Part shown: in pieces, positions 5,534 through 12,532 of the stretch | Numbering within the stretch: the first letter of the stretch is position 1 | How the letters are laid out: every line of letters starts with the position of its first letter | From: Sphingomonadales bacterium UBA658 | GTDB lineage: Bacteria > Pseudomonadota > Alphaproteobacteria > Sphingomonadales > Sphingomonadaceae | NCBI GenBank assembly: GCA_002299195.1 | Contig: DBOA01000144.1 | Span: 1-13,015, forward strand | Length of the DNA: 13,015 nucleotides | Direction of reading: 5' to 3' | The notes under the pieces: model-generated | The model's database searches: none | Seen by the model: only the letters and a program-made list of their open reading frames with translations | Told to the model about the DNA's origin: nothing | Translations under genes and position numbers: made by a program

Positions 5534-6760
5534 TCATCCCGGCATTTTGATGAAGCCGAACAAACGCCGCGCACCGTCATCCTTGGCGCGGCCAGCACTT
5601 CCTGATTTCATGACGTTTTTCTTGAAAAGATATACGCCCAGTCGCAGTAACAATATCGCAAAGAAAATCTGACCAATAATCGCGACGGCGTGATGCCACA
5701 AAGCCGGTTCAAGGGCAGCGCGCCCAATCATCGCAAAGGGCGAACTGAACGGGAAAATGGTAGCAAATTTCTCGATCGGTTCACCTGTTTTGGTCAGGGC
5801 ATAAGATGCGAAGAAGAAATTGATCAACTGCGCCATGGTGACGGGCATGGAAATGGTCTGCACCTCACGCACCGTGGCCGCCATTGCGCCGATTCCAAGA
5901 AAAAGCGCGCCGAGCATTAAATAGGTCATGATGAAATATGTGAAGCACAGGCCAATGAACATGGGCCAGCCAACCGCCGGCGTTGGGAAATTTGGCAAAT
6001 CCGGTCCGATCGCGGCAAAACCAATCAGCCCAACGGTTGTCCAAACCAATATGCCCAGCAAGGCCATGCCGAGCATTGCAAACAATTTGCCCAAGAACAC
6101 CGATTCCATCGGAATGGAGGCGGCGAGAATTTCGATAATCTTGTTCGATTTCTCCTCCACCAGATTGGACAGCACCATGCCAGCCAGCAAAATTGTCAGG
6201 AAGAAAATGAAAAACTGCCCACCCTGCGCAGTCACGGTGCGCAGCTTCTTGTCGTTGTTAGCCGATTCGACAACAATATTGGGTGTCGAGCGCGGCAGCG
6301 TCATCGTACCGCCGCTTTGCGCATAGCCTGCCAACAGTTCAATGTCGGCACGTTCGCGTTTTATGGCGTTGGTTGTGCCTGTTATCACGGGTTCCGCCAA
6401 CGTGCCGGTGACGACAACGCTGAGATTGTCACTCTTTTTTGCAAGATAGCTTTGCGGCGCTTTTTGATCCGCCGCAGGATCGCCCACGACGACCATGCGG
6501 GCGAAATAGCTGTCCCCCAATGTCTTCGAAAGCGACTCGCGGGCGGACAGGATTTTCCCCGCCTCCTCTTTGGCCAAGGCAATGCCAACAACGGGTTGCG
6601 ACACGTCTTTGGCGATTTGCCCACCCAAATTACCCGCCGCAAATCCGACAAGCACAGGGAAGAAGGGCCCGAGCAAGAAGAAGATAAAGGCCTTGGAATA
6701 GATGATCGCCGTAAAATCCCGGCGGGCAATGACGAAGGCGGCGCGGATAATTTCCTTCAT
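5534..6760 (-). CDS. ABC exporter permease, NatB/YhaP-like ABC-2 type
   Basis: This 408-residue membrane protein has a first membrane helix at about residues 22-44. A large extracytoplasmic domain follows (about 45-180). Five or so membrane helices are clustered after it (about 181-199, 221-251, 266-294, 302-325, 355-376). The block NLVEEKSNKIIEILAASIPMESVFLGK (199-225) is the hallmark loop of the ABC-2 permeases related to B. subtilis NatB and YhaP. NatB with NatA exports sodium, but many relatives have unknown substrates, so the cargo here is open. The tail (380-408) is basic and soluble. Its ATG overlaps the ATPase stop by 4 nt (ATGA), so the two are co-translated. The P450 gene follows on the same strand after 92 nt and has its own ribosome binding site. 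Confidence 0.92.
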   Translation of the reverse strand: MKEIIRAAFVIARRDFTAIIYSKAFIFFLLGPFFPVLVGFAAGNLGGQIAKDVSQPVVGIALAKEEAGKILSARESLSKTLGDSYFARMVVVGDPAADQKAPQSYLAKKSDNLSVVVTGTLAEPVITGTTNAIKRERADIELLAGYAQSGGTMTLPRSTPNIVVESANNDKKLRTVTAQGGQFFIFFLTILLAGMVLSNLVEEKSNKIIEILAASIPMESVFLGKLFAMLGMALLGILVWTTVGLIGFAAIGPDLPNFPTPAVGWPMFIGLCFTYFIMTYLMLGALFLGIGAMAATVREVQTISMPVTMAQLINFFFASYALTKTGEPIEKFATIFPFSSPFAMIGRAALEPALWHHAVAIIGQIFFAILLLRLGVYLFKKNVMKSGSAGRAKDDGARRLFGFIKMPG

Positions 6761-7689
6761 TTCGCTTCTCCCACATGCGCGTCATCCATTTCCGCGGCGA
6801 CGGCCTCACCTGCGATGGCCACGAACGCATCGTGCAGCCCCGGCCGTTCAATCGACAGCGATTTGACGCCCGCCTTGCCCTCGACCAGCGCCGTCAGCAG
6901 CGGCTCCACCTCGGTTTCGGGCAAGGTGAAATGCCACCAATGCCCTTCTGCTTTGGTTTCAGGGGGCAGCGCCGATCGCCATGGTCCGTCCAACGTTTCG
7001 GTTTCCAGATGCACCTGCGGCCGCAAGCGGTCACGTGCTTCGGATACAAGCCCGTCGAAACTGATTTTGCCCTTGGCGATAATGGCGATGCGTTCGCACA
7101 AACGTTCGGCATGCGCGATGACATGGGTGGAGAAAATCACCGTCACACCCTTGGCGGCTTGCGCGTGGATCATCTTTTCAAGCTTGGCTTGATTGAGCGC
7201 ATCCAGCCCCGAAAAAGGTTCATCGAGTACGATCAGCTTTGGGTCGTGGACGATTGTCCCCATCAGCTGCACCGTCTGGGCCATCCCTTTGGAAAGCTGC
7301 CTAATCTGCCGGTCCGCAGCATATCCAAGGCCAGCTTCTTCGGGCAAGGCCCGCCCTTTTTGCGCGCCCTCTTTTAACGATAGCCCGCGCAGCGCGCCCA
7401 TGAACGCAATCGTATCGACCGCGCGCATTGATTGATACAGGCCGCGTTCTTCGGGCAAATATCCGACATTGCGGGACTGCGTTATCGGGCGGTCCGAACC
7501 TAGCAGGTTGCGGGTTCCGGCATCCGGATCAATGATGCCAAGCAAAGTGCGCAACATGGTCGTCTTGCCAGCGCCATTCGGGCCCAAAATGCCAAAAATG
7601 CTGCCCTCCGGAATGTTCAGGTCGACCCCATCGACGGCACGAAAGCCATCGAATTGCTTTACGAGTCCCTTTGCTTCTATTGCGTACAT
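6757..7689 (-). CDS. ABC exporter ATP-binding protein, NatA-like
   Basis: This 310-residue ATPase drives the permease encoded next to it. Visible motifs are Walker A GPNGAGKT (36-43), a YLPEERGLY segment (78-85) typical of NatA-like proteins, signature LSKGM (132-136), Walker B LIVLDEP (152-158), D-loop SGLD and the switch His 189 in FSTHV. A C-terminal extension (about 215-310) matches the accessory domain of this subgroup. The start is the ATG at 7689 (MYAIEAKGLVKQFDG), where the ABC fold begins. The frame is open to an ATG at 7962, but the additional residues run antisense through queG and have no ABC character. It is divergent from queG, with 46 nt between the starts. Confidence 0.94.
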   Translation of the reverse strand: MYAIEAKGLVKQFDGFRAVDGVDLNIPEGSIFGILGPNGAGKTTMLRTLLGIIDPDAGTRNLLGSDRPITQSRNVGYLPEERGLYQSMRAVDTIAFMGALRGLSLKEGAQKGRALPEEAGLGYAADRQIRQLSKGMAQTVQLMGTIVHDPKLIVLDEPFSGLDALNQAKLEKMIHAQAAKGVTVIFSTHVIAHAERLCERIAIIAKGKISFDGLVSEARDRLRPQVHLETETLDGPWRSALPPETKAEGHWWHFTLPETEVEPLLTALVEGKAGVKSLSIERPGLHDAFVAIAGEAVAAEMDDAHVGEAK

Positions 7690-7735
7690 ATGAAATTGCC
7701 CCGGAGAGATGGTCGGTTCTGAATAAGGTTGGCGC

Positions 7736-8860
7736 GTGAAAAGAAACAACACAAATATAGTTAACGAATTGCAGACCAAGGCGCAGAGTGAGGGCTTTGT
7801 CGCCTTTGGGATTGCGCCGGGGCACCTCGCGCCGCGCGCGGGGTTGCGGCTGCGCCAATGGATCGATGAAGGCCGCCATGGCGACATGTTGTGGATGGAA
7901 AGCCGCGTCGATGAGCGCGCCAATCCCGATATTTTATGGCCCGAAGTAAAGTCCGTGATCATGCTGGGGATGAGTTACGCACCACCACATGATCCAATGG
8001 CGCTTGCGGGCGATGACACAAAGGCGCGCATATCGGTCTATGCGCAAGGGCGCGACTATCATGATGTCGTTAAAGGCGCGCTCAAGCGGCTCGCCAGCTG
8101 GCTGGCCCACTCCGCAGAGGTCGGCGTCAAAGTGTTCGTTGATACCGCGCCCGTTATGGAAAAGGCGCTGGCTGAGGTGGCGGGACTTGGCTGGCAAGGC
8201 AAGCACAGCAACATCGTCAGCAAAGAACATGGCAGCTGGCTTTTCCTTGGTGCGATTTATACGACGGCAGAGCTCGCGCCATCGGTTCCCGCGGCCGACA
8301 CATGCGGCTCGTGCCGGGCATGCCACGACATCTGCCCAACCAATGCCTTCCCCGCGCCATATCAGCTCGATGCGCGCCGATGCATCTCCTATCTCACCAT
8401 TGAGCATAAGGGCCCCATAGACCGCGAACTGCGTTCATTGATGGGTAATCACATTTACGGCTGCGATGATTGTCTGGCGGTATGTCCGTGGAACAAATTT
8501 GCCGAGATCGCTGCGGCACATAAGGCATTTTTGCCCCGCGAAGCGCTGGTCGCGCCGTGCATTGGCGAACTTTTGGCTTTGGATGATGCGCAGTTTCGTC
8601 AGCTGTTTTCCGGCTCACCCGTGAAGCGCATTGGCCGCGACCGCTTTGTGCGCAATGTGTTGATCGCGGCTGGAAATGGCCGTGACCTCGGCGTGTTACC
8701 CTTGGTCGAGAAGCTCATGGATGACACGTCTCCGGTCGTCCGTGGTGCCGCGATCTGGGCGTTATCGCGGCTGTCGCCCGAGATTTTTGCGCGTGAAAAG
8801 CAGGTGCGGTGCGCTGACGAACTGGACCCGTCGGTTCGTGCCGAATGGATGCTGAGTTAG
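7736..8860 (+). CDS. queG: Epoxyqueuosine reductase
   Basis: QueG reduces epoxyqueuosine to queuosine in tRNA, the last step of the pathway, using cobalamin and two 4Fe-4S clusters in the cytoplasm. The 374-residue protein has the catalytic-site block VDTAPVMEKALA (Asp 136), GKHSNIVSKEHGSWLFLG, and the first ferredoxin-like motif CGSCRACHDICP (Cys 190, 193, 196, 200). The second cluster set is C216, then CDDCLAVCPWN (243, 246, 250). A C-terminal HEAT-like segment follows (about 300-360, PLVEKLMDDTSPVVRGAAIWALSRL). The start is a GTG at 7736 with AAGG 8 nt before it. No ATG lies near the expected N-terminus. Length is normal. None of the queuosine biosynthesis genes I recognise (queC/D/E/F, tgt, queA) are in the window. 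The gene is divergent from the ABC pair and converges on the small exported protein. Confidence 0.95.
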   Translation: MKRNNTNIVNELQTKAQSEGFVAFGIAPGHLAPRAGLRLRQWIDEGRHGDMLWMESRVDERANPDILWPEVKSVIMLGMSYAPPHDPMALAGDDTKARISVYAQGRDYHDVVKGALKRLASWLAHSAEVGVKVFVDTAPVMEKALAEVAGLGWQGKHSNIVSKEHGSWLFLGAIYTTAELAPSVPAADTCGSCRACHDICPTNAFPAPYQLDARRCISYLTIEHKGPIDRELRSLMGNHIYGCDDCLAVCPWNKFAEIAAAHKAFLPREALVAPCIGELLALDDAQFRQLFSGSPVKRIGRDRFVRNVLIAAGNGRDLGVLPLVEKLMDDTSPVVRGAAIWALSRLSPEIFAREKQVRCADELDPSVRAEWMLS

Positions 8861-8873
8861 GGTCAGGACCTAG

Positions 8874-9266
8874 TCAGCGGCGTTGCAAGGCATCAATGCA
8901 GGATGCGCGATCCACCGCAGCACCATCACTGCGTCGCGCGTCGACATAAGTCACGATTTCGGTCCGGCCCTTGCCCTCAGGATAGAGGAACACATCAAGG
9001 ACGCAGGCTTTGCCAACAAATTGCAGCTTGCGGCCATGAACCTCAACCACATCGAGCCGCGGTTCGCCAAAAAGGCGTTTCAACGTGGCGACATCCTTGC
9101 CCATGACTGCCTCTAGGCCCCTTGGTCCCATGGCAGGGCGAACGGGAACGGGCGGCGCAGTACGCTGTACGGGTGCTGGCTGGCGGGTTTGCGCGTGTGC
9201 AAGAGGCGCATATACACAGCCTGCCAAAATCAACGCGATCGCGCTTGCGTTTATGGCGTGTTTCAT
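8874..9266 (-). CDS. Small exported protein of unknown function
   Basis: This 130-residue protein has an N-terminal export signal that can be read two ways. LAGC at residues 14-17 fits a lipobox. AHA-Q at residues 23-26 fits signal peptidase I. A Pro/Ala/Arg-rich linker (27-48) leads to a compact domain, GLEAVMGKDVATLKRLFGEPRLDVVEVHGRKLQFVGKACVLDVFLYP, ending VDRASCIDAL. Cys 88 and Cys 123 could form a disulfide in the periplasm. I recall similar short proteins annotated as hypothetical in sphingomonads but know no function. The gene overlaps the stop of the EI24-like gene by ATGA and has GGAAG upstream, so the two are co-translated. It converges on queG with 13 nt between stops. Confidence 0.85.
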   Translation of the reverse strand: MKHAINASAIALILAGCVYAPLAHAQTRQPAPVQRTAPPVPVRPAMGPRGLEAVMGKDVATLKRLFGEPRLDVVEVHGRKLQFVGKACVLDVFLYPEGKGRTEIVTYVDARRSDGAAVDRASCIDALQRR

Positions 9267-9928
9267 ATCGCTCTGCTTCCCGAATGGACCACGTGCACAG
9301 CCATTGCCGTAGCAAGCACGGGGACCAGCAGGTTAAAAAACGGGATCAGCATGCCAACGGTGCCAATGAAACCCAGCAAGAGGCGCGGCAGTTTTTGGAT
9401 GCTGCCTTGTGATGCGCCATGGCGGGCAATCAGCATATCTTCCAAATCCTTGCCCAAAAGGAGCGCATTGATGAGCATGAAAGCGATCGCAGTGCCAACG
9501 CCCGTCACTAGCAAAAGGATATAGAGGGGCAAGGCGAGGAGGTTGTAACCAACTACGCGCGCTATTGATCGCAACGCCATATGCATGCCAGCGCCGACGC
9601 CCGGACGCTTTCCAAACGCGGCTTTCTGGGGATAATATCGGTCTTCGACCGCATCGATAATATCGTCGGCAAAGATCCATGTGATTGCGACGGCGACCAC
9701 CCGGAAAAGCAGAAACGCCGAAATCGGGATGATGGCCAGCGACAAGAAGGTCGACAGATATTCGCCGTTTTCAATGTTGAGCCATTCAAGAAGCCAATCG
9801 AGCGCAAACCACATGCCGACGCCCAATAAAATGAAGCTGGCAAAGGTGCACAAAACCACTTTGATGAGCAGCATTGCCACGCGCCTGTCCGAAAGGCTTT
9901 GGAACGAAAGCTGGAGCGCTTGTATCAT
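9263..9928 (-). CDS. EI24-domain (CysZ-like) integral membrane protein
   Basis: The 221-residue protein has four main hydrophobic stretches (about 18-40, 57-85, 122-158 and 183-215). The segment ADDIIDAVEDRYYPQ follows the second, and a basic loop lies before the third. This arrangement and the AIPISAFLLFR/DDIIDAVE pattern fit the EI24 family, which includes the CysZ sulfate transporters. CysZ activity cannot be claimed, since no cysteine or sulfate assimilation genes are near and alphaproteobacterial members are uncharacterised. The ATG at 9928 has only a weak AGAAG upstream. The gene is first in a two-gene unit with the small exported protein and is divergent from the PfkB kinase. Confidence 0.88.
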   Translation of the reverse strand: MIQALQLSFQSLSDRRVAMLLIKVVLCTFASFILLGVGMWFALDWLLEWLNIENGEYLSTFLSLAIIPISAFLLFRVVAVAITWIFADDIIDAVEDRYYPQKAAFGKRPGVGAGMHMALRSIARVVGYNLLALPLYILLLVTGVGTAIAFMLINALLLGKDLEDMLIARHGASQGSIQKLPRLLLGFIGTVGMLIPFFNLLVPVLATAMAVHVVHSGSRAI

Positions 9929-9931
9929 GTC

Positions 9932-9946
9932 GCGCTTCTAAAGCGC
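9932..9946. repeat. Short inverted repeat in the divergent promoter region
   Basis: GCGCTT-CTA-AAGCGC (6-bp arms, 3-nt spacer) lies 4 nt upstream of the EI24-like start. AGCGCTTG also occurs twice, at 9915-9922 and 9942-9949. The site could be an operator or could fold in the EI24 leader. The sequence is short and GC-rich, so chance is possible. Confidence 0.3.
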
Positions 9947-10002
9947 TTGCCCGAAATGTCCAACCCCAGTAGGGCGCGGCGAGCTTAATTATAGGAAAAT
10001 TC

Positions 10003-10998
10003 ATGACTGAAAGCCGGTTCGACGTCCTCGCCATTGGCAATGCAATTGTTGATATCATTGCCAACATCGACGATGCTTTTATCGACAGCGAAGGCCTGAC
10101 CAAAGGCAGCATGCAGCTGATTGATGAAGAACGTGCGCAAGCATTATATGCGCATATGGGTCCTGCCCGTGAAATCAGTGGTGGCTCTGCCGCAAATACC
10201 TTGGCCGGCCTTGCGCGGCTTGGACATAAAACAGCATTTATCGGGCAAGTTGCAAATGACCAGCTTGGCCAAGTGTTCGCACATGACATTCGTGCGGGCG
10301 GTATTCATTTCGATATTCCGGCACGTGATGGCGCGCCTTCGACCGCACGTTGCTACATTCTCGTCACACCAGATGCGCAGCGCACGATGAACACCTTTTT
10401 GGGCGCGTCGCAATATCTGCCGGCCACGCTGATCGACAAGTCGCTGATTGAAAGCGCGGCGATATTGTATCTCGAGGGCTATTTGTGGGATCCTGAGGAG
10501 CCACGTGCCGCGATGCGTACCGCCATCGATGTCGCGCGTGCCGCTGGTCGCAAGGTTGCGCTGACATTGTCCGACGCGTTCGTCATTTCGCGCCACGGCC
10601 CAGACTTTTTGGCCGAAATGGATGCCGGTCGCATTGACATATTGTTTTCGAATGAAGTCGAAATTTGTGCGCTCAACAACAGCGATGATTTCGAAGCATC
10701 GGTCGCGGCCATCGCGGCGAAGGTTCCATTATTGGTCTGCACGCGCGGCGAACATGGCGCCATCGCTATTGAAAATGGCGTGCGTACCGAAGTCGGCGCA
10801 GAACCTGTTGCCCAATTGGTCGACACAACGGGTGCGGGTGACTTGTTCGCATCAGGTGTGTTTGCAGGGATAGCCCAGGGCCGCCCGATGGCCGAATGCC
10901 TTGTCATGGGCGCAGTTTGCGCTGCCGAGATTATTTCGCATTATGGCGCGCGGCCAGAAGCGGATATCGCAGCGCTTGTTGCCAAGCGACTGGCTTAA
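10003..10998 (+). CDS. PfkB-family sugar/nucleoside kinase, probable adenosine kinase
   Basis: This 331-residue ribokinase-fold enzyme phosphorylates a sugar or nucleoside with ATP. PfkB signature 1 is seen as ISGGSAANTLAGLARLG (58-74). Signature 2 is DTTGAGDLFASGVFAG (274-289), holding the catalytic Asp 280 and the anion hole. The N-terminus FDVLAIGNAIVDIIANID and the KGSMQLID segment (34-41) resemble the proteobacterial adenosine-kinase-like PfkB group, so AMP formation from adenosine (purine salvage) is likely but not proven. AGGA lies 6 nt before the ATG at 10003. The gene appears monocistronic. It is divergent from the EI24 unit, and its TAA overlaps the flippase TAA on the other strand. 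Confidence 0.92.
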   Translation: MTESRFDVLAIGNAIVDIIANIDDAFIDSEGLTKGSMQLIDEERAQALYAHMGPAREISGGSAANTLAGLARLGHKTAFIGQVANDQLGQVFAHDIRAGGIHFDIPARDGAPSTARCYILVTPDAQRTMNTFLGASQYLPATLIDKSLIESAAILYLEGYLWDPEEPRAAMRTAIDVARAAGRKVALTLSDAFVISRHGPDFLAEMDAGRIDILFSNEVEICALNNSDDFEASVAAIAAKVPLLVCTRGEHGAIAIENGVRTEVGAEPVAQLVDTTGAGDLFASGVFAGIAQGRPMAECLVMGAVCAAEIISHYGARPEADIAALVAKRLA

Positions 10999-12491
10999 TC
11001 CTTTTTCTTGCGGAACAGCACCCGGTCTTCCGGGCCAAAGCCCCAGCGCCAGATAATCCAGCCATAAAGGCCAAGGACTGCAGGCACGCCGATTGCCAGT
11101 TCCACCCATTCCAGACGGGCAGGGACGCTGACGATAGCCATGCCCAGCAATGCTGCCGCGGCGACCGCAACCAGCAATGTCCAACGCCACACGCGGATGG
11201 GCTGTCCCAATAACCGTGACAGCAATCGCGATTTGATGAGCGAGCCGATACCAAGCGATATCATCAGCCCGCAGGCAGCGGCTGCCGCCTGATACAGGCC
11301 AACATATTCGGGCTTAACGGGAATATCATCGACCAGCATGATAAGGCCCACGCTCACCAAAGTTTGCACGGCCAACATCCCGATTGAAATCAGCAGATTC
11401 CGGTGACGGGCCATATATACCAACGCGGATTCACTGACGACCGCCGTGGCCGCCGCCACTTCCGCCGCTAGCAAAAAGGCAAGCGCCGCTGCTCCGCCGA
11501 CAAATTCGGGGCCCATCAATCCCATGACCGCTTCACCGGGGATACCAAGCGCCAGTGCAACCCCGGCCTGCGCCGCGATAATCCAGAAACCGACCTGGCC
11601 GACTTGCTTTGCGATTTCGGCATAATTGCGGGTCTGTAAGTTGCGCGTGATGACGGGGCCTAATATCGGGTCAAAGCTGGTTTTAAGCTTCTGTGGCAGG
11701 CTCGCCACCTGTTGGGCGACATAATAGATACCCACCACTGCGGGCGATGCAAACAGCCCCAATATGGCAAGGTCAAGCCGCCTGCTGCCCCATTCTGCGG
11801 CGTCCGCTGCGGCCAATGGCAGGTTGCGTTGGGCAATCGCCAAAGAACGCTTTACACTTGGCCGCCATCCGTGCGCAAAGCCATAACTGCGCCACAAAGG
11901 CCATAGTGCAAATAACAATGCAGCTGCCAGCGAAGCGACGTAGGACAGGATCAACCCATCACGCGCGGAATAGAAATAGAGCGCGCCTGCCGCGATGCTG
12001 ATTGTCCACGGTTCAACGATGGCGCGTGCCCGCACGGTCGATGCGATATCGAATTTATAGGCCAAGGCGGACAAGGCGATGTCCGTTGCGACAATCGCAA
12101 AAATGGCGAGCGGCAGAAACCGGTCGAGCCCGTTAATGCCGCTGTTGGGAAACATCAGCTCGGGCAGCATAATCAAAAATGCAGCGCCGACCGCTGATGC
12201 TGCCATCGCCGCGAAAAGCGCATCCGCAATCATGTGGGCATGCGGGCGGTCATCCTTCGCAAGCAATTCGGCCAGCCCGCGGCGCAGGCCAAGCGAAGCA
12301 AGCTGCGCGGCAAATTCGATAATCAGGATGGCATAGGCAAAGCGGCCAAGCGCTTCCGGACCATAAAGTCTGCCCGCGATAAACAAGAATGGGATACGGG
12401 CGGCCAACCGCAAAAGAAAACCAAATACATTCGTCCGCCCACCCTTTGCGAGTGCCTGAATATCTTCTTCGTCGGTTCTGGCTGCAGTCAA
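10995..12491 (-). CDS. Polysaccharide/lipid-linked oligosaccharide flippase (MOP superfamily)
   Basis: The 498-residue protein is almost entirely hydrophobic, with about 12-14 membrane helices and a basic tail FRKKKD. A short acidic/polar start (TDEEDIQALAKGGRTNVFGFLLRLAARIPFLFIAGRLYG) leads into the first helix, typical of Wzx/RfbX-like lipopolysaccharide biosynthesis flippases in sphingomonads. These move lipid-linked glycans to the periplasmic face of the inner membrane. The substrate is unknown and no glycosyltransferase is adjacent. The start appears to be a TTG (12489-12491) with AAGG only 3 nt before it. No ATG or GTG exists between it and the conserved ALAKGGRTN block. It follows gpsA by 41 nt on the same strand and overlaps the PfkB kinase gene tail-to-tail by 4 nt. 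Confidence 0.9.
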   Translation of the reverse strand: MTAARTDEEDIQALAKGGRTNVFGFLLRLAARIPFLFIAGRLYGPEALGRFAYAILIIEFAAQLASLGLRRGLAELLAKDDRPHAHMIADALFAAMAASAVGAAFLIMLPELMFPNSGINGLDRFLPLAIFAIVATDIALSALAYKFDIASTVRARAIVEPWTISIAAGALYFYSARDGLILSYVASLAAALLFALWPLWRSYGFAHGWRPSVKRSLAIAQRNLPLAAADAAEWGSRRLDLAILGLFASPAVVGIYYVAQQVASLPQKLKTSFDPILGPVITRNLQTRNYAEIAKQVGQVGFWIIAAQAGVALALGIPGEAVMGLMGPEFVGGAAALAFLLAAEVAAATAVVSESALVYMARHRNLLISIGMLAVQTLVSVGLIMLVDDIPVKPEYVGLYQAAAAACGLMISLGIGSLIKSRLLSRLLGQPIRVWRWTLLVAVAAAALLGMAIVSVPARLEWVELAIGVPAVLGLYGWIIWRWGFGPEDRVLFRKKKD

Positions 12492-12532
12492 TGGATGGCC
12501 TTTTTTGGAACGCTAGCGGATTAGGACCGCCG

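Noticed and set aside
6317..7192. Long plus-strand frame of 291 codons opposite the ABC genes
   Set aside because: It runs antisense to both the permease and ATPase genes, has no family resemblance, and its composition (Arg/Ser/Cys-rich) is that of a mirrored coding frame.
6775..7377. Plus-strand frame of 200 codons opposite the ATPase gene
   Set aside because: It mirrors the NatA-like ATPase, which has all its nucleotide-binding motifs on the minus strand.
7690..7962. N-terminal extension of the ATPase frame up to an ATG at 7962
   Set aside because: The additional residues lie antisense inside queG, and the ABC domain begins cleanly at MYAIEAKGLVKQ (7689).
10144..10596. Minus-strand frame of 150 codons inside the PfkB kinase gene
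   Set aside because: It is antisense to a complete PfkB enzyme with both signatures, and has no start context or family likeness.
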